Shown in pieces: positions 12,220 to 23,520 of a stretch of DNA of 64,000 bases. A program made the translations under genes and the position numbers. The stretch is from Liolophura sinensis (taxonomy: Eukaryota; Mollusca; Polyplacophora; Chitonida; Chitonidae). Position 1 is the first letter of the stretch. Each line of letters begins with the position of its first letter. Below the pieces are notes generated by a model. It was not told the DNA's origin and ran no database searches. It was given only the letters and a program-made list of their open reading frames with translations. Location: positions 434,001 to 498,000 of the forward strand of contig NW_027017954.1 in assembly GCF_032854445.1 (NCBI RefSeq), given 5' to 3'.

Positions 12220-12766
12220 GTTCTTTAATGTTTAGTGAAATCTTTCAGTTGCACCTTGACTTTCTTGGTGGTAGGCAGACGACTTGTATTGTTCAATGCC
12301 TAACTGGTACATAACTTGCTGAAAAATACCAGACATAAAGTTTGAACCTTGATCAGACTGTATGGATTTGGGTAAACCAAACAGAGTAAAAAAACCTTGT
12401 TAAAGCTTTGTCAACAGACTTGGTGTTTTTATTCCTTAAAGGAACAGCCTCGGGAAATCTGGTTGCTGTACACATAATAGTTAACACATACTGATTCCCA
12501 GACTTCGTCCTAGGTAGAGGGCCTACACAATCAATCAATATTTTGCTGAATGGCTCTTGAAAAGCTGGTACAGGCTCTAATGGTGCCTTAGGAATAGTCT
12601 GATTAGGCTTACCCACTACCTGGCATGTATGACATGATTTACAAAACTGGGTTACATCTCCCTTTAATCCTGGCCAAAAGTGGTTCAGTATCCTGTAGTA
12701 GGTCTTGTTAACACCCAAGTGACCAGCTAATGGCATTTCATGTGCCATACGTAAAATTTCAGTTCG
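12220..12766 (-). pseudogene. Retrotransposon integrase N-terminus and core, broken
   Basis: An H..H..CKSCHTC zinc-binding region, then ILIDCVGPLP (first DDE Asp), SDQGSNF (second Asp) and QESQGATERFH (Glu). Lesions: TAG at 12764-12766 just before the domain, a frameshift near 12400 in an A/T run, and a TAA right after ERFH at about 12236. Confidence 0.8.
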
Positions 12767-13753
12767 CTATGCGTTAGGTACAACAATCTGATGTTTAACA
12801 GCCCAGTCATCATCAACAGATACATCAGGTGGTCTCCATTTACGCATACGTATAGCAGACTTGACATAATAACACACAGGTTCAGATGAAATAACACAAG
12901 CATCGAGAGCTCTGTCAAACAAACATGAAATTTCTGGGTCTTTATGCTGTTCAGTTACAAGCTGATGTTTAGAAACATGTGATATGTCACTAGGTGTACA
13001 ATGGTCTGATTCATCATTATCTATGCTGTCGCCTTTAGTAAACATTTGTGTAAGAAATGTATCTTGTAAGTCCGTTACTGTGTTTTTGCCGTTATCAGAA
13101 AGTTTGTTTGACATAGACCTCGTTACAGCCCAAGAGGGATAGAAATCTGGAATTTCTTTCTCAACAGGATCAACAGTTTGATTTAAACAAGGTTTATCAG
13201 TCACAATGGGATTAACCATTACTTTGTCACCAGCAAGATCATTACCAAGTAGTAGATGAATTCCTTTAAAAGGCAAAGTAGGCATAATGCCGACAGTAAC
13301 AGGACCCGAAATAATATCTGATGACAAGTAAGCTTTGTGAAGAGGCACAGATTCAAATTCAGCAGAGCTTACACCTCTAATTAATACATTTGATCCAGAA
13401 TATGACTCATCAGAAAATGGCAAAACATCTTGTAACAATAAAGACTGAGAAGCTCCAGTATCTCTTAATACCCTGATCTTCGTATCACAAGACATGTCAC
13501 TTTTAAGTGAGACTTTACCGTCACAAATAAATGGCTCAAAAACCTTTATAACATTATCCTGTGAATTCTGTGTACAATCTACTGGCGGAGTCTTAACATA
13601 ATCAAATGCATCAACATTGTTTACTATGTCAGACTTTCTAGCAGTAACACACAAACCAGTAGGCTTGGAGCCACCCTCTGCTGTTGCCTTCTCTTTAAAC
13701 CATAACCATTTGATATGACATGGCCTGTTTTGGTGGGCCTGAATTTGAGTCAA
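12767..13753 (-). pseudogene. Retrotransposon protease and linker region
   Basis: A 328-residue frame containing LRDTGASQSLLL (aspartic protease active site) and LLLGNDLAG. It overlaps the gag frame by ~60 bp in another frame, so it is reached by frameshifting or was separated by an indel. It ends at the TAG before integrase, in the integrase frame. Confidence 0.75.
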
Positions 13754-14580
13754 ATGAACCGCTGGAAAAGGGTTGAGGCTTTCTAAATGTAGAAGGCTTT
13801 TTCTGAAATGAGACCTTATGTGTAACTGTGTAAGTATCGGCCATAGTGGCTGCTGCTTCTAATGTATCAGCCTCTTTGTCCTCAATGAAAGTTCTGACAT
13901 CATCATTAATACACCTTTTAAAGTCTTCAATCAGAATAATCTGTTTCAACTTTTCATAATTATTATCTACGCTTTTAGCATAACACCATCGCTCAAACAA
14001 TTGTTCCTTCTGCCTAGCAAATTCAATGTAAGTCTGATCTCTTTTCTCAAAATTTCTAAATTTCTGCCGATAGGCCTCTGGCACAAGCTCATATCTTTTT
14101 AAGATAACATCTTTCACAAAATCATAATCTGCAGCCTGTTCTGTTGATAACTCTGTGTATATATCCATAGCTTTGCCAGTTAACACACTCTGTAAAAGGG
14201 TAGTCCAAAACGTTTTAGGCCACTCTAAATTTTGAGCAATCTTCTCAAACTGTAGAAAATATTTATCTACATTAGTCTCACGAAATTTTGGCACCAATCT
14301 TATGTTTCTAGCGACGTCAAATTTTGGAGGGATATCAGAAAAACTTAAGCCAGACCTATCTCCTTCTAGTTTCCTTGCTTCAATTTCGCTCTGAAGTCTC
14401 AATTTCTCCTATTCGAACACTCTTTCATTTTCCCTTTCTCTAAACAATCTTTCATTTTCCCTTTCTTTAAACAATCTTTCATCTTCCTTTTCTTTAAACC
14501 ATCTTTCATTTTCCTTTTCTTTAAACAATCTTTCTTTTTCATTTTCTTTTTTTTTAAACAATCTTTCTTTTTCCTTCAGT
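13695..14580 (-). pseudogene. Retrotransposon gag with charged coiled-coil repeats
   Basis: The main frame (14402-13695) resembles gypsy gag (FDVARNIRLVPKF; DKYFLQFEKIAQNLEWP; FKRCINDDVRTFIEDKEA). Upstream, after an in-frame TAG at 14406-14408, come repeats of the type ERLFKEKENE, likely coiled coil. The start is lost at the junction with the duplicated exon 6 near 14588. Confidence 0.75.
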
Positions 14581-14589
14581 TCTAACTCC

Positions 14590-14662
14590 TTCATCTGGGC
14601 TCTGTCCGCGCAGAGAAAACCAGACTGTATGCATGCCGGGATACTCGAAAGAAAAATGCGAC
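14590..14662 (+). pseudogene. Exon 6 relic, second copy, 5'-truncated
   Basis: Matches the 3' half of the exon at 8103 (CMPGYSKEKC in frame), without an acceptor or first half; cannot act as an exon. Confidence 0.75.
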
Positions 14663-14772
14663 ACTTTTTTGTTGCATAATGAAAAGCCACAATATGTTAT
14701 TTGGGACAATGGTTTTGGTGCTGACGTCTGGAAGCATACATAATCTTTGTAACATGGTCTTCCTAAAGTATT

Positions 14773-14988
14773 TACTTGCTTATTTATTTGGTTGGTTTCT
14801 TTTACGCTGTACTCAAGAATATTTCACTCATACGACGGTGGCCAGCATTATGGTGAGGGGAAACCAGGCAGAGCTTGGAGCAAGCCCACGACTATCTGCA
14901 AGATGCTGGCAGACCTTCCACGTACGGCCGCAGAGGAAGCCAGCATGAGCTGGACTTGAACTCACCACTACCGTATTAGTGGTGGGGT
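14773..14988 (-). repeat. SINE-1 copy (duplicated with segment)
   Basis: Counterpart of 8368-8582, sharing its tail and body. Confidence 0.85.
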
Positions 14989-16044
14989 TTCTGTATGTTC
15001 TCAGTATTTTGTGTGTGGTCAGTTACTGAAAGAAGTTCATCAATATATATTCGAATGACCGTGTTATTGCGCATGTGATTCGCTTCGTACCGATTATAGC
15101 GGTTTGATAGATGTCAACCCAATTAAACTTTTGTGGCGATCAATCAGTGTGCTAACGTCAACATAGACATTATAGTTTTGAAATATAATTCTTTATAGGA
15201 GTTTTTGTTGTCGCGACTTGCCAATGTGTACCCATAATCACCAGTCTGGTGTCAAGCTATCTCAATGCACCTGTAATACCGACAGCCTTTTTCGTTGAGC
15301 TCGTTCTGTTCCGTTCTTTACACATACTAAGCAAGCCATTTCACTTTAAAGGAAAAAACCGGATGAAAATAATGAAGTGAAGATCAAAAGAAAGCTAGCT
15401 AAAAATTATCTCTAAAATTTACATATTTATTTTGACTTTTTTTCGCGGAATTCGCGCCACTGTTAAATGTTTGACTGTGTGAACAATACTGCCAGTGGCA
15501 AGGCACTGTAGGGTCTCATAACATTTCTTCATTAATTTCGCCTTGTAGGACTATACTGATAAAAAAAATAACATTGCATAAGTAAGTTTTTACTTGTGGG
15601 TAATAAGAAATATTCCAACATTGAAAGTGGTGTTCAGTATGGAGAGAAACTTCAGAGTACCTAAACATTATTATTGTTAAAATGTTAAAAATTAATTTGA
15701 AATTTTTGGACAGTTTTCAGCTGATTGTGATGAGCTATGTGTATTATTTTTATTGTAGCTTTCTTTCACTTTAAGACTCAGTTCTATATTTATTGTTTTT
15801 TTGCCTTAGATACACGGTATACAATGTAGTTTTCAATGGAAAACGCCCTGATAAGCATGACTTGCTCTGCATACCATGTTGTCAATTGTTGTCTGTAAAT
15901 TATAACTAAGCCACGGTGTTAAAGAGTTAGGACTTTACAAATTTGATATCCGAAATTTTTGCAAAACTGCTGGAACATGATTAAACTAGAGACAGGAATA
16001 CATGTACATATTGATACCACTGTCTTTATCACTCTTGGTTTCAG

Positions 16045-16203
16045 AATGTGCGAATGGTTTTTGGGGCGGGGACTGTGCTTTGGAGTGTGGTAACTGTTAT
16101 AACGGTAGTGTATGTAACAAGACATCTGGGGTATGTCCCGTTACCCTGGGGAATTCATCGTGTGCACCTGGATACGTGTATACAGACATAACGTGTCTCA
16201 CCC
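16045..16203 (+). CDS. RPTP exon 7': EGF-like (copy 2)
   Basis: Same acceptor and donor as 9645-9803, 159 bp, phase 1-1. I see one coding difference, GEC to GVC, plus a silent change. If both copies are spliced in, the receptor gains one EGF repeat. Confidence 0.88.
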
Positions 16204-17441
16204 GTGAGTACACCATATGAAGACATAACATTGCGCTATGTCAGTTTGATATTATCAAATCTGTTTTTAGCTGCGACAAGCCACTGTGTCAGTCATTCTC
16301 GTCGAATTTGTGACATCCTATCCTTTGAAGAGACATATTGCTGGCGGGGAAAATGTGCTGTTATTTAAGACGCTCTCTCCATAAAGTTGAAGTCTACTGA
16401 CATTTGTCTGCCTTTGAGTGAACAATGACATGTTCAGTTTTATCCGGGGCTTCCCTTCAACCAGAAATTCACTAACGTCTCTATATTTAGATGATGGACG
16501 ATGGCGCACTTTTTTGACTGGGTTATCTCCCCTTGTTGTCTAGACGAAGGGAGATGTTTGGCGAACTTCAAATGTCGGAGACCTGCCATGTAACTTCAGT
16601 TATGTAGTACAGTTCGTTGAGAATTAAGAATTCTTTATGTTACATTATCGATAAAAAGGAAGATCCTATATAGTCTACTAGACCTCAATATAATTCGCTT
16701 TCAATGTGTCATTGTTTATATGTGCGATCCACAAGCAAAGGTTGTATCGTGGGAATCTTTGTGCTGCCTGATTTACATGTTATCTCGCTTTACACCAGTG
16801 ACGAATTTCCCCTTTTCAGTTCTCTTAATTGTAATTTTTCGGAAATTATAGGCCGAGGCGGTCTAGTTAGGAGTCAAATGCAACTCATTTTTACATTTAG
16901 TTTAAATGGAAAGACCGCATGAAATCGGCGTGGGCATCACTAAATACATCACTTAAAACTAGACAAAAATGTACTTTAATTTTTTTTTTTTAGATTTTTG
17001 TGAAAAGAATTAAAGGCGCCCAAACATTTTAATTCTAGGGTGCGCTTTACGGACCAAACTATCAGAGGTTAGGAACTCTGACATCGCAGGAAATTTTTTC
17101 GACTTTAATAACGACACTGACTGTTAGAATAACTCTTTTTACCCATGAGCGAAAGATTACTGAAATAATGTTACCAAAAAATGCCTTCCTTCTGGTGAAC
17201 ATCAGGAAAAAAAGAGGATGTGACGTCAGAGTTCCTAGATACCGTCAGTATGGCTCATAACGCCCACCATAGTTTTCAAACATTTGAATGCCTTTCAACA
17301 TTCTTAAAAAAATCTGAAAATCTGCCCCTTCAACATAGACCATTGACGTAACGTGTGTCTTGGATGCAACACGGCATCGAGTTTTGTCACAGCTATTGCG
17401 AATGCTACAGAACGCTGAACACTTGTTTTACACTCCCTTAG
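16204..17441 (+). other. Intron after exon 7' with a foldback element
   Basis: The first 410 bp belong to duplication copy 2. A foldback MITE occupies about 16983-17325. No exon. Confidence 0.7.
16983..17325. mobile_element. Foldback MITE (family F1)
   Basis: About 100 bp at each end are inverted copies: the left arm has AGATTTTTGTGAAAAG and AGGAACTCTGACATCGC; the right arm reversed gives AGATTTTTTTAAGAATG and AGGAACTCTGACGTCACA. A relative lies at 43845-44180. Confidence 0.8.
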
Positions 17442-17573
17442 CGTGCGAATCCGGATCATGGGGAGACAACTGCTCCCAGCAATGTAACCAAGGCTGTGGA
17501 ACACGATGTAACATTACCAATGGGTTATGTCAGAGAGGATGCCCTGACGGCTTTGTGGATGACAACTGTAAAG
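17442..17573 (+). CDS. RPTP exon 8: last EGF-like before the membrane
   Basis: Acceptor CACTCCCTTAG, 132 bp, phase 1-1, weak donor AAAG|GTACAT. Encodes CESGSWGDNCSQQCNQGC..C..CPDGFVDDNC, a compact MEGF repeat with all cysteines. Confidence 0.88.
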
Positions 17574-17597
17574 GTACATAAATATACTTACTTACCT

Positions 17598-17700
17598 TTA
17601 TTTATTTAACTGATGTTTTACGCCGTACTCACGAATATTTCATTTATGCGACCGCGGCGAATATTATATGGTGGGATGAACCCAGACAGAGCGGGCGTTC
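17598..17700 (-). repeat. SINE-1 fragment
   Basis: Reverse tail and core (GATGTTTTACGCCGTACTCA), truncated. Confidence 0.8.
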
Positions 17701-17876
17701 TATGTCTGCTGTTTAATTTTCAGAAAAGCGATTGTCTTTTCATTTTTTTATGAAAAAGTAACCTTAAACACGTTGCGTGTGGGGATGAGGCGGGAACCAG
17801 TAATGAAAATATGTGGTGGCAGCAGAAAATGTGTTGTTAATGTTCATGTTGTTGGTTTATTTTGGGGGGGGGGGGG

Positions 17877-18139
17877 GCTCCGTGGCTCATTTGCTTAGTG
17901 CGCTAGCGCAGCATAATGACCCAGGAGTCTCTCACCAATGCGGTCGCTGTGAGCTCAAGTCCAGCTCATGCTGGCTTCCTCTCCGGCCGTACGTGGGAAA
18001 CTCTGGCAGCAACCTACGGATGGTCGTGGGTTTCCGAGGGCTCTGCTCGGTTTCCTCCCACCATAATGCTGGCTGTCGTCGTATAAGTGAAATGTTCTTG
18101 AGTACGGCGTAAAACACCAATCAAATAAATAAATAAATC
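17877..18139 (+). repeat. SINE-1, nearly full length
   Basis: A tRNA-like head with A-box-like GTGGCTCATTTGCTTAGTGC and B-box-like GAGCTCAAGTCC, then the core and the terminal CAAATAAATAAATAAAT. It sits just upstream of the TM exon and is a useful reference copy for the family. Confidence 0.9.
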
Positions 18140-18178
18140 TATTACCAATTTTTGTTACTCTTGTTGTCATTACTGCAG

Positions 18179-18275
18179 TCCCAGTTTCTAACATGATGAT
18201 CGGTAGAGTCGCAGGGAGCGTGACTGGTGTTCTTGTAGCCTGTGCCGTTGTTGTTGCAGTAATCATCATTTACAG
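18179..18275 (+). CDS. RPTP exon 9: transmembrane segment
   Basis: Acceptor CATTACTGCAG, donor TACAG|GTAATT, 97 bp, phase 1-2. Encodes a glycine/valine-rich helix (VAGSVTGVLVACAVVVAVII) followed by Tyr-Arg-Arg, a positive-inside stop-transfer. The second gene at 48749 has an equivalent exon of 94 bp with the same phases. Confidence 0.92.
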
Positions 18276-20047
18276 GTAATTCGGTTAAACGCGTTACTTC
18301 TGTTCACCCCTTCTCTCAAGCAAAGATGTTTAACGGAGCTGATTATTTCAGTGATTTTGTACATGTACTGTTACGGGACTCGTTGACCCAGTGTCAGTAT
18401 AATGTGATTAGGTAGGGTGGTTGATAGTTCAGTGGCGGCAGAACTTTGGCAGCGTGGATGGGCGGGTCGCGGGTCAAAACAGCGCCAGCTGAATTGTCAG
18501 TGCTTGTAGTCATGTAACGAAATACGGGCGCCAGGATCATGAACCTGCTTCAGACTTATTGAGTGCTATAAAAGGAAATGTAAAGTATGGTTTTAAGGAT
18601 TATGAAACAAAAGATGTGCCAAAACAAAACAATTGAGAACATTTTTTCGCTGTTAAGGCATAGTTTATATTAATGTTATTAATCCTTCTGTTTTATGCCT
18701 GTATTGCGTCAGTGGTCGGGAACATACTGAGAACGCAGGAACAGCTTAGCGCCCCCAACGCGGGTTCCCCAGTTCGGGCTGTTTCCTCAAAGGAGGTGTT
18801 TTTTTTTAACAGATATCCCAATTGACACCACAACAACAAGCTACTTAATTTCCGGTCGAGACTTGAGAAAATTGTGGCTTAAAACCCTCTTTATCCCCCC
18901 CCCCACCCCCCACTCCTACACACACACTTAATAAGAAAGCGGACAAGCTTTTGGGTCCTTGAATAGGCCAGGCCACACCCCATACTGCATATTAAAGAAA
19001 TTAAAGCCAAGCGATTTATGTAGACTTTAAGTTAAATTTTGTCTAAACTTTGGTATTACCCCTAAACTTAGATTTGAATTTAACCACAAATTATCAATCT
19101 GTCATGAAGATCTCAGATAACTCTTAGTATTACTGAGTAATTAAATAAATGTCTTATTAAGTTTAAGATAGCTTGGTAATTCTGGGGCCAGCTGGACCCG
19201 ATGGTCTCGTCTTTGTGGTTGTCTTTGAAGATAATAAGAATTAGCATGCTTATGATTATTGTATATATTATACATAAACATGCACCAGTATTCTATGTAT
19301 CCCGTTAGGGTTATTTTGATCAGTCGGTTGTACGGCACAAAAACTTACCCCCCCCCCCCCCCTCCACCCCGCACAAAAACTTACCCCCCCCCTCCACCCC
19401 GCCCTTCCTCAATAAACAAGACCAAAAAAGGCATGCTAGTTAAAATGTTTACAAGTTCTGCCCTACATCCAAACGTCTCTGTGTTGTTTAAAGGAGATGA
19501 ACACTTAAAAATATGACACTATAGGCTGAAAAGAGCACATTTCCATCTGGTGGTGCCGGCTGCATATTTTTGCGGCTTTTCCTCGACATACACGTAAAGC
19601 CTGAAAACGGCAATGATGGCATAAATCGCTGAGTCCATGGCGTTCTCCATCTTCAACACCCTAAAATTTATGCTGGGAGTGTGTTGCCTCTCAGCCAATG
19701 AATGTCGTTAAAACTGACGGCTTGTTCGTGTAAACTCGGAACCTACGTCCAGCATTCCGGCTTCCCGATCATCAAGCGGAAAACGAACTGTACTGTTCGC
19801 TATCTTTTGGGAAGAAGAGTTCTACCGAAAATGTACAAACTGCACTTCGGTTTCCGACAGCAATTCTCTTAACACAGAAGACTTCAGGACTAGTACTTAG
19901 GCAAAATGGAATCGCCCAGAGCAGATTTTGGCGCTGAATTTATTCATAATTTATCAGCTTGAGGTACATATTGGAATTTTTTATGGCGTGCCCCTGCATG
20001 GTAAATGGTATTTGATTGATATTTAAATTTTCTTCTTCTTTGATCAG
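18276..20047 (+). other. Intron 9
   Basis: Contains C-rich tracts at about 18895-18910 and 19346-19405 (a ~40 bp direct repeat of CACAAAAACTTACCCCCC). No exon or named element. Confidence 0.6.
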
Positions 20048-20151
20048 GAGGCGTCATCCGTCAACAAGTAAGTCACAGGCCCACGTTTCCCTGTCAGTGA
20101 GGACAATGGGTGACATTCAACCAGATGTCGAAGATCAACAGAGCAATAGAG
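20048..20151 (+). CDS. RPTP exon 10: juxtamembrane
   Basis: Acceptor TTTGATCAG, donor AGAG|GTAAGA, 104 bp, phase 2-1. Polar, Ser/Thr-rich then acidic (SKSQAHVSLSVRTMGDIQPD). The second gene has a 104 bp exon with the same phases at 49248. Confidence 0.85.
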
Positions 20152-20499
20152 GTAAGAAAATAAAAGCCAACAGTTCTTTAAAGTCACACTAAAGAAGACA
20201 AATTTTGAGAGAAGCCTAAAGCAGGGAAATAAAAATAACCACTTGTCATTTAGCTACATAATTGGTTACCTTATTCACTATAAGCACGAGATATATCAAC
20301 CCTGACTTTTAAAAGTCTAGCATACCAAACTTAGAGACATAAATTAAGAACAAAGTAGCTTTTTTAATGGTTAACTGTTAAAAGAGTGGCTGTATGGTCA
20401 CTGAAGATTTTACATCTACATGACAGGTAATTGCATTCGGTAGGAGAGTTTTGAGTTCGAACCTGTTAATCATATTAGCAATATTGATTTAACTTTCAG

Positions 20500-20654
20500 A
20501 ATATGAAGCAGAGGACCCGGAAGTTCACGTAGCCCCAGAGGATCCCGAGGCAACAACGTACGAGAATCACTTGAGCACGTCAGTTCCTGTAGACGAATTT
20601 TGGGACTACATCCAAGAGAAAATGGCAGCCGATGGTTTCAAAGCCGAGTTCGCG
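20500..20654 (+). CDS. RPTP exon 11: juxtamembrane and start of D1
   Basis: Acceptor TAACTTTCAG, donor GCG|GTAAGC, 155 bp, phase 1-0. An acidic segment with TTYENH (pYxN type, a possible Grb2-class SH2 ligand if phosphorylated), then VDEFWDYIQEKMAADGFKAE, the helix that opens PTP domain D1. Confidence 0.9.
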
Positions 20655-21060
20655 GTAAGCTGTTAGATTATTTTGCTGTATCAGACATGGTGACTTAAAA
20701 GTACCTGCGCTAAATCACGACACATTTCAACAATTTATTTATTAGTTAACGCCTGAACATCTGCTGTTAACATTTATTAACGGTAACAACCTGAATGCGG
20801 ATGGTCGATGAATTTACTCGGGTTTGGCCCGGTTTCCTCCCAGCATTATGCTAGTCGCTGTCTTACAAGTGAAACATTCTCTTGAATGGCAAAGACCAAA
20901 CAACTAACTAAATGAATGTTAAAACCAATATATAGGTCTTGGTTAACGCTGACCATTATGACTTTAACGTACACGTAAATATCGCTGTGAGGAAAATATT
21001 TTGAACTCATTGTCTTTTGTTTACATATTATGTTTAAGCTATTGTTGCTTTTTTTGTTAG
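20655..21060 (+). other. Intron 11 with degenerate SINE-1
   Basis: A worn SINE-1 copy lies at about 20796-20918. Confidence 0.55.
20796..20918 (+). repeat. SINE-1 fragment, degenerate
   Basis: GCGGATGGTCG, CCCGGTTTCCTCCCA and CTTACAAGTGAAACATTCT match the family core in order. Confidence 0.65.
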
Positions 21061-21148
21061 AAATTTCCAGCCGGACTCCATGCCAAAGCTGAAGTGGCAA
21101 ACCTTCCATACAACAAGGCTAAAAGTCGCTACAAGAATCTTGTCGCAT
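21061..21148 (+). CDS. RPTP exon 12: D1 phosphotyrosine loop
   Basis: Acceptor TTTTTTGTTAG, donor GCAT|GTAAGC, 88 bp, phase 0-1. Encodes KFPAGLHAKAEVANLP then NKAKSRYKNL: the pTyr-recognition KNRY loop is KSRY here, with the Tyr kept. Confidence 0.92.
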
Positions 21149-22202
21149 GTAAGCATCTGTGTTTGGTAATAAATTGAAGAAGCAAAATAGCAATAATTAC
21201 AGTAACACATCAAGCAATAAGCCTTCAGTGGTATTGAGTCCATTTATCCAGTCTAAACCATATGCCTTATTTCCCCTATACTGAATATCCTTAAGTAGGA
21301 CCGACATGTAGAGCCATCCAATTAACACTCGCAATAAATGATATTCCGTCATATGCCCAATAGCTTTAAATTTTAATTGAGCAGCCATAAAAAGGTTAGG
21401 TCAGATCCGAAAGCAAAGATTTACTTTTTTGGGATGAAATAAACCCTGTATTTTTATCTGTACTATCGTTGAAATCTTCCGAAAGCATTTTTTATATCTT
21501 TGATCCACAAATCATACAAATATATGCCCTGTTGCAAGCTAGTTACATGTACAACCCGTTGTTGTGATATTCAAAACAATACTATCCCGTTAACTGCGTC
21601 CTTGTGACAAACTCTTGCTAATGCAGTGTCTTAGACCGTCCCATGACAAGACCACCGTTATCCTGTTTTGTGTGAAGTAAGAGACGTTCAAATATTTATA
21701 GTCATTGAAATATGCATGCATTAAATAAAATTAAGCATCTTTTAAACAGTTGTCACAAGGACGCATGGGTAGAATTTAACGGTATTAGTCCCCCAACTGC
21801 AGACAGTGGATCCCCCATCCCCGTCTGTCAATCCATCTATCAAGTCAGTCAATCAGTTAGGAAACACTTTCCGGACAACTGTCGTATAACACTTCCATCG
21901 TATTAAACTGATACCTTACGTAACGCTTCACTCTGACTAATTTCCTTGGGCAAACCTCTGTAACCTTCGATCTGTTTTTACCGATATGGATAAAAAGTCT
22001 TGAGAGAATACACCAAGTTACAGGTCAGTCTCAAGTTTCAGGGGTTTCGTCCGTTTTCTACAACATTATGGCAGTTCCCTTGTGGACGTTGTGGACATAA
22101 ATATAGCTATCTAACACTTAAAAAACACGTTCATGTTTTGTAGAAGCAATACTTCCAGAATTCTTGTTTTCCATCACTACTTCCAATTTAATTTTTTTTC
22201 AG
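21149..22202 (+). other. Intron 12, nothing recognised
   Basis: AT-rich; ends in the acceptor AATTTTTTTTCAG. Confidence 0.6.
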
Positions 22203-22279
22203 ATGACCACTCTCGTGTCGTCTTGAGACTCCATGGACCCAATGACAAATCGGATTACATAAACGCCTGTTACATTGAC
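22203..22279 (+). CDS. RPTP exon 13: D1 core
   Basis: 77 bp, phase 1-0, donor GAC|GTAAGA. Encodes DHSRVVLRLHGPNDKSDYIN then ACYID, the conserved YDHSRV and DYINA motifs. Confidence 0.95.
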
Positions 22280-23043
22280 GTAAGATTGAGTGCTAGTCGC
22301 ATTAACATATATCCTTTTGTCTTAATGTTATGCCTTACTTTCATCTGTTCTTATTTACGCCTACCATCTTGGTAACAATATATATATAGCCTACGTTGTC
22401 TTAGTCTGTACCTAACGCTATAAATACTTAAACGTCTTAACACCAGCTAAATTTCTATTCAGCTAATTTAATATGGAAGGATTAGATATAAATATGGTAG
22501 ATTCCGTCTATACACACCACGGGTGCTGAGAAAAGAACTATATTGTCTGAAAGAAACTGTCAAAAGAAGTAAGAGTCAGTGGTAGGATTAGTGGAAATTG
22601 TATCTAAAATATCCTCACTCCTTTTTATTTAGATTTGTTCACTGGATTGGACAGAGGCAAATGTTCTGATAGTATGTTGAACGTCGTGAATCCTATTGAT
22701 AATGCTTAAAGTCCCGTCATAGTGACATTTTTTTCTGGCCAGGATTCAAGCAGTCAAGGAGTTCGTTTGTTTTTTCCTTTGGCTTTTTGTCACGCCCAGA
22801 CAAACATTACAATCAGTACAATTCACAAGAATCTTGTTTAGCTCTAATTATAAAAGTTATTGAAATATTGTGGCGACATATATTACAATACATCCAAAAT
22901 ATTTCACTACTACATGCCACTCAATTAAAACTTAAATCTTAAAAAACAAGTAAAGGTTTTTCCATACACATTTTTAGTCTAAACTAACACTCACTTCAGG
23001 TAAACGGTTCTTCCCCTTTCACTGTTGACGCATTACAGTTCAG
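22280..23043 (+). other. Intron 13, nothing recognised
   Basis: No coding motif or known repeat. Confidence 0.55.
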
Positions 23044-23080
23044 GGTTACAACCAGCCTAAGAAATTCATCGCCTCTCAAG
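23044..23080 (+). CDS. RPTP exon 14: 37-bp microexon of D1
   Basis: Acceptor CAGTTCAG, donor CAAG|GTAAAG, phase 0-1. Encodes GYNQPKKFIASQ, the family GY-x-x-P-x-x-FIA-[ST]-Q-GP motif. The next exon does not continue in the expected phase. Confidence 0.85.
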
Positions 23081-23520
23081 GTAAAGATCCCCTTTTTCAC
23101 TCTTAATCTGACCATGTAAATCTTTACGTAATAGTATCTATACTCGTCATGTCCTAAAAAAAAATGTGGACAATTCACAAGGGTTGGATGAGCTACACAG
23201 TAACAACTGTGGTATAACCAGGATGGACAAAAATCTCCTTGTGAACCCCTCAATGCTCTCTGCCCTCTACTCCTTGAAGAATCCATGCACAGGGCTTAGC
23301 GCCGAAAGGTTAGAGCAAGGAAACATAACTGGCTGGCCCGGTGTCAGCATAATGTGACTGGGTGGGGGCTGTCATATAAAAGGAGGATCTTCCAAATAAA
23401 AAGATAACGATTTTATTTGCCATAAAGAAAGTCGTGCCTCATAAATGATATGGTGTAATGTTTTACCTGATGCTCACCCACGTGATCTTGCGCTGTTCAC
23501 GTTGACATGTATCTCCACAG
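23081..23520 (+). other. Intron 14
   Basis: Contains GTGTCAGCATAATGTGACTG at 23341, similar to 18391, a possible small dispersed repeat. No exon. Confidence 0.45.

Larger units (their letters stand above)
10217..14589 (-). mobile_element. Ty3/gypsy-class LTR retrotransposon, 5'-truncated, RT deleted, order gag-PR-INT-RH
   Basis: Read on the minus strand: a coiled-coil/gag region, an aspartic protease with LRDTGAS, an integrase (HHCC zinc region, DDE core, GPY/F-like C-terminus), then in the same frame a short RT lead-in and RNase H ending KGKDNVIADCLSR, then one LTR. In most Ty3/gypsy elements INT follows RNase H; INT upstream of RT/RH is known for the Gmr1-like group. No RT motif (no YxDD) is present: the lead-in HDV is joined to AVGAVLLQ. 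The element has stops and frameshifts and lacks its 5' LTR and primer-binding site, so it is not autonomous. Confidence 0.85.
14590..16613 (+). repeat. Segmental duplication, copy 2
   Basis: Close match to 8190-10216. Its left edge joins retrotransposon gag inside the exon 6 relic; its right edge runs on into unique intron (TTCGTTGAGAATTAAG), the sequence expected at an insertion-free site. Confidence 0.9.

Noticed and set aside
17877-17965. tRNA gene (A- and B-box-like sequence)
   Set aside because: It is the head of SINE-1, followed by the family core and tail in many copies; no acceptor stem closes. The same holds for SINE-2 heads.
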